A stretch of 38,623 nt of DNA from Hyphomicrobiales bacterium (GTDB lineage Bacteria > Pseudomonadota > Alphaproteobacteria > Rhizobiales > Xanthobacteraceae): assembly GCA_027307405.1 (NCBI GenBank), contig DAHUXA010000015.1, positions 1 through 38,623 on the forward strand. Reading direction: 5' to 3'. Shown here one piece after another: positions 7,513 through 16,165 of this stretch (its first letter is position 1; each line of letters starts with the position of its first letter). Under the pieces are notes generated by a model. It had not been told where the DNA came from and searched no databases. It was given only the letters and a program-made list of their open reading frames with translations. Position numbers and translations under genes: made by a program.

Positions 7513-7549
7513 ATAGGCCCCGGACATCCCGGGGCCTATTTTGTTTTTG
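7513..7549 (+). terminator. Rho-independent terminator after the solute-binding gene
   Basis: An 11-bp GC-rich stem (7513-7523 pairing with 7529-7539, loop ACATC) is followed by a T-rich run at 7537-7549. It lies 24 bases past the stop at 7488 and 5 bases before the end of the convergent DUF1993 gene. Confidence 0.85.
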
Positions 7550-7554
7550 TCTGC

Positions 7555-8076
7555 TTAGATTCGCTTGAGGGGGATGGCACCCAAAAAGTCGCGCTTGCCA
7601 ATATCCACACCGAAGTTCCGCACCACAGCGTAGGCAGTGGTGAGATGGAAATAGAAATTTGGCAAGACGAAATGATTGAGATAGTCGGCGCCTTTCATCT
7701 GACCTTTGCTCGATCCGAGTGGAAACGTGATTTCTCGCTCCGATGAGGCATCGATCGCCTTCGTGTCGAGGGTCTTGAGATAAGCGATCGTCTTGGCAAT
7801 GCGTTGTTTCAGTTGGTCGGCGGTCGCCTCCGTATCTTCGAATTTCGGAGGTTCAACGCCAGCAAGGCGTGCCGTGCCGTTCTTGGCCTGGTCGCAAGCG
7901 ACCTGCACCTGACGGCCGAACGCGAACATGTCCGGCGCCAGCCGCCAGCCGACCAGCACCGATTGATCGATCTTCTTTGCGGCTACGTGGGCTGCCGCCT
8001 TGTCGAGCACCGCCGACAGAGCATTGAGGCCGATCTCGAAGACCGGCAAGGACGCTTGAGAAACTGAAAAGGGCAT
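7555..8076 (-). CDS. DUF1993 domain-containing protein
   Basis: The 173-residue product matches the DUF1993 family along its whole length. It has an N-terminal VFEIGLNALSAVLDKAAAHV helix, a central DMFAFGRQVQVACDQAK segment and a C-terminal NHFVLPNFYFHLTTAYAVVR segment ending in GKRDFLG. The family is predicted to form a four-helix DinB-like fold that may bind a metal through conserved histidines. No biochemical role is established. It is a single gene, divergent from exbB across a 185-bp region. The start MPFSVSQASLPVFEIG agrees with relatives. Confidence 0.85.
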   Translation of the reverse strand: MPFSVSQASLPVFEIGLNALSAVLDKAAAHVAAKKIDQSVLVGWRLAPDMFAFGRQVQVACDQAKNGTARLAGVEPPKFEDTEATADQLKQRIAKTIAYLKTLDTKAIDASSEREITFPLGSSKGQMKGADYLNHFVLPNFYFHLTTAYAVVRNFGVDIGKRDFLGAIPLKRI

Positions 8077-8160
8077 GTGGAATCCTTACGAACACGACTA
8101 CCGGCGACTCCGGCGCGCGGACCTTCGCACGGCAGCTCGCCGTCCCTCAATCGGTCCAAA

Positions 8161-8174
8161 TTGAAAAAGTTCAA
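8161..8174. promoter_or_regulatory. Palindrome TTGAAAAAGTTCAA between divergent genes
   Basis: A perfect TTGAA-N4-TTCAA inverted repeat lies about midway between the DUF1993 gene start (8076) and exbB (8262). It fits the loose FixK2 pattern TTGA-N6-TCAA, but its inner bases differ from TTGAT-N4-ATCAA. It could be an operator shared by both genes. Confidence 0.3.
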
Positions 8175-8230
8175 TCGTCGGAAGGGACAAGCCCAATGTC
8201 GTTCAAGGCATCCGCATAGAGGAGGAAATT

Positions 8231-8260
8231 ATGTTACAAGATCAACTGAAGGACCAATGA
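8231..8260 (+). other. Possible leader peptide ORF ahead of exbB
   Basis: The strong ribosome site GAGGAGGAAATT is followed not by exbB but by a nine-codon ORF (MLQDQLKDQ) ending at TGA 8258-8260, one base before the exbB start at 8262. The exbB ribosome site (GAAGGA) lies inside this mini-ORF. Its translation could feed ribosomes to exbB or modulate it. It may also be chance. Confidence 0.25.
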
Positions 8261-8261
8261 A

Positions 8262-9185
8262 ATGAGCCAAAATCGCCAATATGCGCGGCGGCCCTTGCTG
8301 GCCGCATTGCTCGCCATGGGTCTTAGCTTGCCGGGAACGGGCCTCGCGCAAATGTCACCAGCCGCTCCTATCGCGCCCGCAAACCCGGCATCTGCGAATA
8401 GTTCGGCGCCCGCTGCCGCCACGCCCGCTCCATCTGCACCTGCCGCCGTGCCAGCGCCCGAGATTCTGCTCAAATTGCCGCGCGACTTATCACCGTGGGG
8501 CATGTTCATGGCGGCCGATATCGTCGTCAAAGCGGTCATGATCGGCCTCGTCTTTGCGTCGGTGCTGACCTGGACGATCTGGTTCGCCAAAGCGATCGAG
8601 CTGATGGTGGTACGCCGGCGCATGCAAGCCATGATCGACATGCTCAGCCAAGCGCGTTCCTGGAGCGACGCGAGTGCGCGCATGAAGGGACTCGATGACG
8701 GGCCGGCTGCACTCTTTCGCGCCGCGGATGCCGAACTACGCTTGTCCGCAGATGCGCTCTCGCCATCCGGCGTAAAGGAGCGCATTGCCTCGCGCTTCGA
8801 GCGCATCGAGGCCGCCGCCGGGCGGCAAATGATTCGAGGGACCGGCATTCTCGCCACCATTGGCGCCACCGCGCCGTTTGTCGGACTGTTCGGCACCGTC
8901 TGGGGTATCATGAACAGCTTTATCGGTATCTCGAAGCAGCACACCACCAATCTCGCAGTGGTGGCGCCAGGCATTGCCGAGGCGCTGCTCGCCACCGCGC
9001 TCGGCTTGGTGGCCGCTATCCCGGCGGTGGTGATGTACAATCTGTTTTCACGTTGGATCGCCAACTATCGTGCGCTACATGCCGACGCCGCCGCCGAGAT
9101 TCTACGGATTGTCAGCCGCGATCTCGATCGCGGCGCTTTTGAGCACCGGTCGGCGGATCGCCGCCGCGCTGTCGCAGCAGAGTAA
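8262..9185 (+). CDS. exbB: TonB-system energiser ExbB
   Basis: The 307-residue protein is the ExbB proton-channel subunit that, with ExbD, uses the proton gradient to power TonB and so drive uptake of siderophores, haem or other ligands across the outer membrane. It has an N-terminal cleavable signal-like segment ending near GTGLAQ, an Ala/Pro-rich periplasmic stretch (about residues 30-65), and a first membrane helix in VVKAVMIGLVFASVLTWTIW. A cytoplasmic domain follows, then the two conserved MotA/TolQ/ExbB helices (GATAPFVGLFGTVWGIMNSF and APGIAEALLATALGLVAAIP). The long N-terminal extension is typical of alphaproteobacterial ExbB. It starts an operon with exbD 6 bp downstream and tonB. 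Confidence 0.93.
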   Translation: MSQNRQYARRPLLAALLAMGLSLPGTGLAQMSPAAPIAPANPASANSSAPAAATPAPSAPAAVPAPEILLKLPRDLSPWGMFMAADIVVKAVMIGLVFASVLTWTIWFAKAIELMVVRRRMQAMIDMLSQARSWSDASARMKGLDDGPAALFRAADAELRLSADALSPSGVKERIASRFERIEAAAGRQMIRGTGILATIGATAPFVGLFGTVWGIMNSFIGISKQHTTNLAVVAPGIAEALLATALGLVAAIPAVVMYNLFSRWIANYRALHADAAAEILRIVSRDLDRGAFEHRSADRRRAVAAE

Positions 9186-9191
9186 ATTTCG

Positions 9192-9614
9192 GTGAGTGTA
9201 CGTCTCGACCATGGCGATGAAACTTTAAACGAGATTCACGAAATCAACGTCACGCCGTTTATCGACGTGATATTGGTGCTGTTGATTATCTTCATGATTG
9301 CAGCGCCGCTTGCGACCGTGGACATATCGGTCGACTTGCCCGCCGCTAACGCCGAGCGCACCCCGCGCCCGGATAAACCGCTATTTCTGACGCTCAAGTC
9401 CGATTTGAGCGTTTTGCTTGATGAGAACTCAATCAAACGCAGCACGCTCGCAAGCGCGCTCGATCAGGCGACATCGGGCGACAAGCAGCAACGTGTCTTT
9501 CTGCGTGCCGACAAGACCGTGCCCTACGGCGAGTTGATGGGCCTGATGAACGAATTGCGAAGTGCCGGATATTTGCACGTGGCGCTGGTCGGGCTTGAAG
9601 CGGACAAGCAATGA
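9192..9614 (+). CDS. exbD: TonB-system energiser ExbD
   Basis: The 140-residue ExbD subunit has a short cytoplasmic tail and a single membrane helix, INVTPFIDVILVLLIIFMI, with the essential proton-carrying aspartate at residue 25. A periplasmic domain follows, ending in the usual SAGYLHVALVG strand. It forms the ExbB/ExbD motor in the inner membrane. The start is GTG at 9192, six bases after the exbB stop. The end overlaps the tonB start by four bases (ATGA), indicating coupled translation. Confidence 0.93.
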   Translation: MSVRLDHGDETLNEIHEINVTPFIDVILVLLIIFMIAAPLATVDISVDLPAANAERTPRPDKPLFLTLKSDLSVLLDENSIKRSTLASALDQATSGDKQQRVFLRADKTVPYGELMGLMNELRSAGYLHVALVGLEADKQ

Positions 9615-10372
9615 GCATAACGCGCGACACGGTGGTGGTACGACGCTGGCCAGAAAGTGCGCGCTGGGTGGCGTGTTTTGCGCTGGCGGCCGGTTTCCAT
9701 GTTGCCGGCGCCGCCGCGCTGCTGGCGCGTTGGAATGACGCCAGCGATCTGGTTGCAAATGCCCCAGTGATCACGATCGAACTGGCGGCGCTGCCTGTCG
9801 CGCCCGAGACCACGCCGAACGAGATGCCGCCGGGGCCGCAGCAACAAGATGCGAAACCCGAGCCTGAGCCCGATAAGCCGCTCGAAAAGAAGCTGGAGTT
9901 GCCTCCGGATCCGAAAGCCGAACCGTTGCAGGCCGTTGTGCCGCCACCGAAAGTGGTCGAAAAGCCCCGCGAGAAAAAGCCTAAACAGAAGCAAGCGAGC
10001 CTTGCCAGCTCTCCGAGCTCCGCCGACACCAAATCGGAACGAGCCGCCGCGCCGACGGCCGGTGCCAACTCGCAAAATCCGAACGCTCTGCCGAACTGGA
10101 AGTCGCAGCTCGTCGCGCAACTCGAACGAAACAAGCGCTATCCGCCGGAGGCGCAATCGCGCGGCGAACAAGGCATTGCGCAGCTCGCCTTCAACGTCGA
10201 CCGAAGCGGCGGCGTTCACAATGCGCGTATCACGCGTAGCTCAGGCTCAAGCCTGCTCGACCAGGCAACACTGGCGTTGGTTACGCGCGCCGCGCCACTA
10301 CCGCCGCCGCCACCTGAGATTACCGGCAGTCAAATTCCGATCTCGGTTCCGATTCACTACAACATGCGGTAG
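9611..10372 (+). CDS. tonB: TonB energy-transducing protein
   Basis: The 253-residue protein has one N-terminal membrane helix (about residues 15-38, WVACFALAAGFHVAGAAALL). A long Pro/Glu/Lys-rich spacer (about residues 55-155) spans the periplasm. The TonB C-terminal domain is WKSQLVAQLERNKRYPPEAQ followed by GEQGIAQLAFNVDRSGGV and ending IPISVPIHYNMR. It contacts the TonB box of outer-membrane receptors and transmits energy from ExbB/ExbD. No receptor gene is in the window, so the transported ligand cannot be told; iron or haem uptake is the usual case. It ends 10 bp from the convergent cysG gene with no clear terminator. Confidence 0.92.
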   Translation: MSITRDTVVVRRWPESARWVACFALAAGFHVAGAAALLARWNDASDLVANAPVITIELAALPVAPETTPNEMPPGPQQQDAKPEPEPDKPLEKKLELPPDPKAEPLQAVVPPPKVVEKPREKKPKQKQASLASSPSSADTKSERAAAPTAGANSQNPNALPNWKSQLVAQLERNKRYPPEAQSRGEQGIAQLAFNVDRSGGVHNARITRSSGSSLLDQATLALVTRAAPLPPPPPEITGSQIPISVPIHYNMR

Positions 10373-10382
10373 TTGGACGACG

Positions 10383-11855
10383 TCAGCCCGTTTTCTGGCC
10401 AACCGACTTCGCGTTTGGTCGAATGGCGCTGTGTGAATTGAGGACCTGTCCCACCAAGACCAGCACCGGCCCGGGCAGCTCCGCTTCCGCGACCCGCAAT
10501 GGAAGTTCGCTGATCGGCGCGGTGACGACGGTCTGGTCGGGCCGCGTTGCGCGGGCAATCGCCAGCGCTGGCGTCCGCGGATCGAGGCCTCGGGCGATCG
10601 CGCTCTCAACCAAAGCTGTAAGCGTACGCGTCGGCATATAGATCGCAGTGGTGGTCGTCGGGTCGGCCAGACTTTGCCAGTCGAAATCGCTCGGCACTGC
10701 GCCGTTCTTGGCATGACCCGTGACGTATTGGAGCCGGCGCGCGCGTTTGCGGTCGGTCAGCGGGAGGCCGACCCTGGCCGCCGCGCCCTGCGCAGCGGTG
10801 ATGCCTGGCACAATGTCAACAGCGATGTTCGCCGCCTTGCATGCGTCGATTTCTTCCGCTGCACGGCCAAAAATAAGAGGATCGCCGCCCTTGAGACGGA
10901 CCACGCGCTTGCCCTGCTTGGCAAGGCCCACCATCAAGGCATTGATGTCTTCCTGTTTGCACGACGGCCCGAAGCCAGTCTTGCCGACCAGCATTTTTTT
11001 TGCTTCGCGGCGCGCGAAATCGAGGACCTCGCGGGAAACGAGATCATCAAACAAGATCACATCGGCCGATTGCAGCGCACGCACGGCGCGCAGCGTCAGC
11101 AATTCAGGATCGCCCGGCCCGGCCCCAACCAGCGTCACCGATCCATTCTCGACTGCTGCCCCCAGTCCGTTTATCTCGGCAATAAAACTGTCGAAGTCTG
11201 TCTGATTTGGTTCACGCTCCGGATTGGAGACTGCCCGCGCGGTGAACAATTGCCAGAACTTGCGGCGTGCCGAAAACGAAAGCCCAGATGCCTTTACCGC
11301 GCTGCGCCAGTGTGAAGCGGCAACCGCCCAAGCAGTAAAACCGTTGGGCAGCAAGGCCTCGAGCTTGGCACGGACCGCTTGCGCAAATACGGGAGCAGCG
11401 CCGTCGGTGGAAATTCCGATCACCAGCGGCGAACGATTGACGATGGCGCCGAAGGAAAAATCGCAGAACAACGGTTTATCAATCACGTTGACAGGGACCC
11501 CGACCGCGCGAGCTGCCGAAGCAAATCTGGCGGCACCTTCGTCATCTTCGAAAGCGCCGACGGCAACCACAGCGCCCTTCAAATCTTCCGCCGTCCAGTC
11601 GTGACGATCGATAGCAATCGTTCCACGGGGCGGATCCGCAGCAAGCTGAAGCAGTTCGTCGCACGGGTCGACCGCATAGACTTCCACGTGCGCACCGCAG
11701 GCCGCCAATAGCTCGGCTTTCCATACCGCCGCGGGGCTTCCACCCGCCAGCACAGCACGCTTGCCATCGAGCGCGAGAAATACGGGAAGCCGCGCAAGCG
11801 CCTGCATGCGCGTGGGGCTGGCTTCAGATGGGATTCGTGGCTGTTTCACCGGCAT
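10383..11855 (-). CDS. cysG: Siroheme synthase CysG
   Basis: The 490-residue protein joins the two activities that turn uroporphyrinogen III into siroheme, the cofactor of the NirA- and CysI-type reductases encoded upstream. The N-terminal part (to about residue 170) is the precorrin-2 dehydrogenase/ferrochelatase domain. It has a nucleotide site VLAGGSPAAVWKAELL, an Asp at 104/105 where the catalytic Asp is expected, and NRSPLVIGISTDGAAPVFAQ. From residue 238 comes the SAM-dependent methyltransferase: VTLVGAGPGDPELLTLRA, VVRLKGGDPLIFGRAAEE and VPGITAAQGAAARVGLPLTD. It is the last gene of the FNT-nirA-flavoprotein unit, six bases past the flavoprotein stop. Catalytic motifs look intact. Confidence 0.92.
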   Translation of the reverse strand: MPVKQPRIPSEASPTRMQALARLPVFLALDGKRAVLAGGSPAAVWKAELLAACGAHVEVYAVDPCDELLQLAADPPRGTIAIDRHDWTAEDLKGAVVAVGAFEDDEGAARFASAARAVGVPVNVIDKPLFCDFSFGAIVNRSPLVIGISTDGAAPVFAQAVRAKLEALLPNGFTAWAVAASHWRSAVKASGLSFSARRKFWQLFTARAVSNPEREPNQTDFDSFIAEINGLGAAVENGSVTLVGAGPGDPELLTLRAVRALQSADVILFDDLVSREVLDFARREAKKMLVGKTGFGPSCKQEDINALMVGLAKQGKRVVRLKGGDPLIFGRAAEEIDACKAANIAVDIVPGITAAQGAAARVGLPLTDRKRARRLQYVTGHAKNGAVPSDFDWQSLADPTTTTAIYMPTRTLTALVESAIARGLDPRTPALAIARATRPDQTVVTAPISELPLRVAEAELPGPVLVLVGQVLNSHSAIRPNAKSVGQKTG

Positions 11856-11861
11856 AACTCT

Positions 11862-13490
11862 CTAATAGACGTCAGTTTGATAGCGGCCAAGCTTCTTCAA
11901 TTCTGCGATGAAATTGACCGCTTCGGCGGGCGTGCGAGCGCCATGTTCGGCAATGACATCGACCAATGTACGTTCCACGTCTTTGGCCATGCGGGTCGCA
12001 TCCCCGCAAACATAGAAATGGGCGCGCTCTGCGAGCCACACCCACAGATCCCGGCCAACCTCTCGCATACGGTTCTGGACATAGATCTTTTCGTTGGCAT
12101 CGCGCGACCACGCGAGTGTGAGGCGCGTGAGGAGGCCGGCGGAACGCATTGCGATCAGCTCTTCCTCGTAGAAGAAATCGTAGTTGCTGCGTTGATGCCC
12201 AAAGAACAACCAATTGCGCCCTGTCGCCTTGGCGGCCTGGCGTTCCTGCAAGAACGCGCGAAACGGCGCGATCCCAGTGCCGGGACCGACCATGATGATC
12301 GGCGTTTTTGGGTCGGGTGGCAGCGCAAAATGCTGCGCCTTTTGGACATACACTTTGATCTTGTCACCCGGCGATACGCGGCCGGCCAAGAACGTCGAAG
12401 CGACGCCGAGCCGCGTGCGCTTTTCGACCTCGTAACGCACGGCATCGACCGTCAAAGATACCCGCCCCGGATTGCACTTCAGGGACGACGAAATCGAATA
12501 GACGCGAGGCTGTAGAGCATCGAGCGACTCGATGAATGCCTCCGGGTCGGGCCGTACGCCGGGAAACTTCTGCAACGCCGCGAGTACATCGAGCACCGCC
12601 GCATCGCCATCAGGGTCCATGCCCGCCGCCAGTGCCTTGGCTTTTTGCCGGCGCTCGCCGCCCGTGAGATAGGACATGAGCTGAAACAGCATGTCCGGCG
12701 CAGGCGACAGCGATACGCCATCGGTGAGCACCTCGCGCAGACTACGGCCGCCGATCGGAAAATCGGGGGGTGCATCAAGCGCGGCGACCACAGCGTCGAC
12801 CAAAGCTGAATCATTGGCCGGAAAAATTCCGAAGGAGTCACCGACCTCATAGTCCAGGCCGGCTTCAGCAAGGTCAAACTCGATGTGCCATGTCTCCTTT
12901 TGCGATCCCGCCTTGTTCAGCTTCCGGCGCGACAGGAACGTCGCGTAGGCCGGATTGTCTCGGGAGCGGCCAGGCGCCGACAACGGCGCTTCCTGCTTTT
13001 CGGCGACAGGCGCAGCGTCGGCTTTCGCTACTGCTGGCGCACGGTTAATTTCCTCATAGAGCTGCTTGAGCATGCGGGCGGTATCTTTGCCGCCTGGCAC
13101 ACACAGGTTCAGGCGCTCTTCTTTTCTGCAGAAGAGTGCTTCCGAATAGTCATGACAGTTGTAGCCGCATTGCCCGCAATCCTGTTGGGCCATTGCCGCC
13201 ATCATCCGACGCCGCAGCGGCTTGCCTTCGGCGAGCTTCATGCGGTCGGGGAGCATCATCGCCGGGTCGTGCCATGGCGCGTCATCGCCGATCTCTGTGA
13301 CCGGCACCGCGCCATCATCGATGAAGCCAGGCAGAAGCTTTGCGACTTCCGCGCTCGACAACGGCATGATGCCCTCTTCGAGGCCGAACAGCCCGGCGAA
13401 TAAGCCATTGAGCCATGTGCGCTGCTCGATCGAGAACGGCGCGGACTCGGGAATAAAGGACGGAATCGGTGGCCGCTGCGTGACGCTCAT
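11862..13490 (-). CDS. CysJ-like NADPH flavoprotein with an N-terminal Fe-S domain and no flavodoxin domain
   Basis: The 542-residue protein is a diflavin-reductase relative. A short N-terminal helix (QRTWLNGLFAGL, 23-34) precedes an iron-sulfur domain with C105, C108, C112 and C130-VPGG, the pattern of the PF04060 FeS domain, with an extra C121. The FAD domain follows (RVYSISSS), then an NADPH domain (MVGPGTGIAPFRAFLQER, YVCGDATRMAKDVE). It ends in RYQTDVY, like CysJ. The FMN flavodoxin domain of true CysJ is missing, so the cluster probably carries electrons from FAD to the partner. Its start overlaps the nirA stop by four bases, making the NirA-type reductase the likely acceptor. Similar modules occur fused to assimilatory nitrate reductases, which is the main alternative role. 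Confidence 0.8.
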   Translation of the reverse strand: MSVTQRPPIPSFIPESAPFSIEQRTWLNGLFAGLFGLEEGIMPLSSAEVAKLLPGFIDDGAVPVTEIGDDAPWHDPAMMLPDRMKLAEGKPLRRRMMAAMAQQDCGQCGYNCHDYSEALFCRKEERLNLCVPGGKDTARMLKQLYEEINRAPAVAKADAAPVAEKQEAPLSAPGRSRDNPAYATFLSRRKLNKAGSQKETWHIEFDLAEAGLDYEVGDSFGIFPANDSALVDAVVAALDAPPDFPIGGRSLREVLTDGVSLSPAPDMLFQLMSYLTGGERRQKAKALAAGMDPDGDAAVLDVLAALQKFPGVRPDPEAFIESLDALQPRVYSISSSLKCNPGRVSLTVDAVRYEVEKRTRLGVASTFLAGRVSPGDKIKVYVQKAQHFALPPDPKTPIIMVGPGTGIAPFRAFLQERQAAKATGRNWLFFGHQRSNYDFFYEEELIAMRSAGLLTRLTLAWSRDANEKIYVQNRMREVGRDLWVWLAERAHFYVCGDATRMAKDVERTLVDVIAEHGARTPAEAVNFIAELKKLGRYQTDVY

Positions 13491-15313
13491 GGGGCCTCCT
13501 TCTCCGCCATTGCTTTGAGCGCGTCGATTTCATGCCGGCGAGCGAAGGCGATAAAGCTTTCTTCGCGCGCGGCGCGGTTTCTGAGATACGCTTTTAGAAT
13601 CCGTTCGACCGTCTGCGGCGCTTCTTCCGCCTTGACGTCGCGATAAAGCTCACGGCCGAGCGCGGCTTGCGGCCCAAACCCGCCTCCGACCAGCACATGA
13701 TAGCCCTCAACCGCATCGCCTTCGGGACTCTCCTGCACTTTGCAGGCCAGGAGTCCGATTTCGCTGACAAAGTGCTGCGCGCACGAGTGATGACACCCGG
13801 TGAGATGAATATTGACTGGCGTATCGAGTGAAACCCGCGTCTCGCACCAGCGCGCGATGTCCTCGGCATGGCGCTTGGTATCGGAAGCCGCAAACTTGCA
13901 CCCGGTATTGCCGGTGCAGGCGACAAGGCCCGAGCGGATTGCGTTGGCTTCGATCGCAAGGCCAAGCGCCTCGATCTTCGCTTGCGCCGCTCTCAATTTA
14001 TTCGACGGAACGCCGGAGATCAGCAGGTTCTGCCAAACCGTCAGCCGAATATCGCCATCGCCTATTTCGCGCGCGATGTCGGCAAGGCCGCGTATTTGCG
14101 CAACGGTTAGATAACCGACCGGCACGACAACGCCGATCCAGTGCAAACCCTCCTGTTTCTGGGGGTGAATGCCGATATGCGCTGTCCGGCCGAATGGCGG
14201 ACGCACCGCCACCGCCCCTGGCACCGCACGGTCGAGCTTGCGGCCGAGCTTTTCTTCGACGAGACCGAGAAACTTATCCACGCCCATGGCATCGAGGACG
14301 TATTTCAGTCGCGCCTTGGTCCGATCGGTGCGATTGCCGTGATCGATGAATACGCGGACCACCGCGTCAGCCACTTTGCAGGCATCGGCTGGTTTGACGA
14401 TGACGCCGGTATCGCGCGCGAAATCCTTGTGGCCGGTCAACCCGCCGAGGCAGAGCCGAAACCAGATACCGGGATCAACCCCGGCACCGTCCCTCACGGC
14501 CACAGCTTGGAAGCCAATATCATTGGTATCTTCCAGCACTGGAATGGTGCCGGCGCCATCGAAGGCGACATTGAATTTGCGCGGCAATCCATAAAGCGAG
14601 CGGTCATTGAGGATGTGGAAGTGCCATTCGCGCGCATATGGCCGGGTATCGATCAATTCCTGCGGATCGATGCCCGCGGTCGGCGTGCCGGTGACATTTC
14701 GAATATTGTCTGCGCCGGAGCCACGCGAGCAGAGGCCAAGGTCCTGGATCGCCTCAATCATGGCGACCGCGTCGGCAGCCTGAATTTCGCGGATTTGTAG
14801 ATTGGCGCGCGTGGTGACGTGAGCGTAGCCGCCGCCGAAACGCTCGGCGAGATCGGCCACGCCGGCGAACTGCGCCGCCTTGAGAATACCGTTCGGTAGG
14901 CGCAGCCGGCACATATACGCATTCTGGTTGGGCGCAACATAAAACAAGCCGAAAAACCGCCAGCGGAAATTGTCTGGCGGCTTTGGAAATTCGCCTTTCG
15001 CGGCGTGCGCCTTTAACCGTTCATAGCTTTCGAATGGATGTTCTTCGCGCTTGAATTTCTCGGGATCGGAAAGTTTTCCGCCGGCGGCCAGCACACGGTT
15101 CTGCGCCTTGAGTGCCGCGGCATCCGGACCAACCGGATCCGCTGCCGCCGGAGCAGCGGCTGCGCCTATTGTCGTGCCGCCATTTCCGACGACAGTTTTC
15201 GCCGCTTTAGCGATTTGCAGACCGGCGACGAACCCTTCCAGGTATCGTTTCTGTTCTGGTTCGAAGTCGCCAGCCTGAACTTCAGCGGTCAGTTTGACGT
15301 CAGCGCCACTCAT
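13487..15313 (-). CDS. nirA: NirA-type siroheme nitrite (or sulfite) reductase
   Basis: The 608-residue protein belongs to the siroheme/[4Fe-4S] nitrite and sulfite reductase family, which reduces nitrite to ammonia or sulfite to sulfide with six electrons. The cluster/siroheme cysteines are C466 and C472 (ACTGNTGCKF) and C507 and C511 (GCHHSC). Two ferredoxin-like half domains are seen, including YAHVTTRANLQIREI and IRLTVWQNLLISGVP. The reading frame is open to 16282, but the start at 15313 is chosen because it overlaps the FNT channel stop as ATGA and gives the normal family length. The upstream channel and NirA-like sequence favour nitrite as substrate. The N-terminal segment QKRYLEGFVAGL resembles those of CysJ and the downstream flavoprotein. 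Confidence 0.85.
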   Translation of the reverse strand: MSGADVKLTAEVQAGDFEPEQKRYLEGFVAGLQIAKAAKTVVGNGGTTIGAAAAPAAADPVGPDAAALKAQNRVLAAGGKLSDPEKFKREEHPFESYERLKAHAAKGEFPKPPDNFRWRFFGLFYVAPNQNAYMCRLRLPNGILKAAQFAGVADLAERFGGGYAHVTTRANLQIREIQAADAVAMIEAIQDLGLCSRGSGADNIRNVTGTPTAGIDPQELIDTRPYAREWHFHILNDRSLYGLPRKFNVAFDGAGTIPVLEDTNDIGFQAVAVRDGAGVDPGIWFRLCLGGLTGHKDFARDTGVIVKPADACKVADAVVRVFIDHGNRTDRTKARLKYVLDAMGVDKFLGLVEEKLGRKLDRAVPGAVAVRPPFGRTAHIGIHPQKQEGLHWIGVVVPVGYLTVAQIRGLADIAREIGDGDIRLTVWQNLLISGVPSNKLRAAQAKIEALGLAIEANAIRSGLVACTGNTGCKFAASDTKRHAEDIARWCETRVSLDTPVNIHLTGCHHSCAQHFVSEIGLLACKVQESPEGDAVEGYHVLVGGGFGPQAALGRELYRDVKAEEAPQTVERILKAYLRNRAAREESFIAFARRHEIDALKAMAEKEAP

Positions 15314-16143
15314 TCCGCCGGGACCTGCGTCGGCATCCTCAACGGCGCGGGCGCCGCCGAACGGGGTTTGTGTGTCAGATAGATCGCGAGTCCTGTGAAT
15401 ATGAACCCGCCGACCAAATTGCCGAGCGTGACGGGAATCTGGTTCCAGAACCACCAATCGGCAACAGTGACCTTGGCTCCCATCATCATCCCCGTCGGGA
15501 TGATGAACATATTCACCACCGAGTGTTCGAAGCCTTGCGCGAAGAAGATGAACACCGGCATGTACGCAGTCGCGATCTTGCCGATGGTGGAATTGGTGGT
15601 CATGGCGGCGACAATGGCGAGGCACACCATCCAATTGCACAACATGGCTTTCACGAAGACAGTGATCAAACCGGCGTAGCCAATCGCTGCGTAGCCGACA
15701 GTCTTGGCCTCCGCGACCGCGATGATTTTTGCGGCTACGCCCGCCGGCGCGGCCGTGCCGAAGTTGGTGAGCGCGATCGCAAGCAGTCCGCCGTAGACAA
15801 CGCTGCCGATCAAATTGCCGATGAAGACGAAGCCCCAATTGGCCAGCATCGTACTGCTGCTGGCATCTCGTTCGAGCCACGGCAGTGGCAACAAGCCGAA
15901 GCTGCCTGTCACCAGATCGAGACCAAGAAGCACAATGAGGATGAGGCCGACAGGAAAGATCAGCGCACCAACCAATGGCTGACCTGTCTGCACGATGCCC
16001 GTCAACGCAAGGCTCGTGGCTGCGGCAAGGATGCCCCCGGCGAGCGCGCCGCGAATGAGCAGGTCTGTGGGTGACAGCCCAAGTTTGCGACGGCCGGTGT
16101 CGACCATGGCGGCCGCAACATCTGCCGGCTTCACGTAGTCCAT
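15310..16143 (-). CDS. Formate/nitrite transporter (FNT) family channel, NirC-like
   Basis: The 277-residue protein is a six-helix FNT-family membrane channel that passes nitrite, formate or hydrosulfide. Family signatures include the N-terminal DLLIRGALAGGILAAATSL helix, NLIGSVVYGG, the broken-helix stretch AMLCNWMVCLAIVAA and GFEHSVVNMFIIPTGMMMG, which holds the pore histidine. The start has a GGGAGA ribosome site. It overlaps nirA by four bases, so nitrite import feeding NirA is the simplest reading. Export or import of hydrosulfide (HSC-type) is possible given the neighbouring sulfite-reduction genes. It heads a unit with nirA, flavoprotein and cysG, preceded by an AT-rich probable promoter region. 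Confidence 0.88.
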   Translation of the reverse strand: MDYVKPADVAAAMVDTGRRKLGLSPTDLLIRGALAGGILAAATSLALTGIVQTGQPLVGALIFPVGLILIVLLGLDLVTGSFGLLPLPWLERDASSSTMLANWGFVFIGNLIGSVVYGGLLAIALTNFGTAAPAGVAAKIIAVAEAKTVGYAAIGYAGLITVFVKAMLCNWMVCLAIVAAMTTNSTIGKIATAYMPVFIFFAQGFEHSVVNMFIIPTGMMMGAKVTVADWWFWNQIPVTLGNLVGGFIFTGLAIYLTHKPRSAAPAPLRMPTQVPAE

Positions 16144-16165
16144 CTCTCGTCTCCCTTTTTGGCGG

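Noticed and set aside
8234-9064. 276-residue minus-strand ORF opposite exbB
   Set aside because: It is a shadow of the alanine-rich exbB frame with no domain and no ribosome site.
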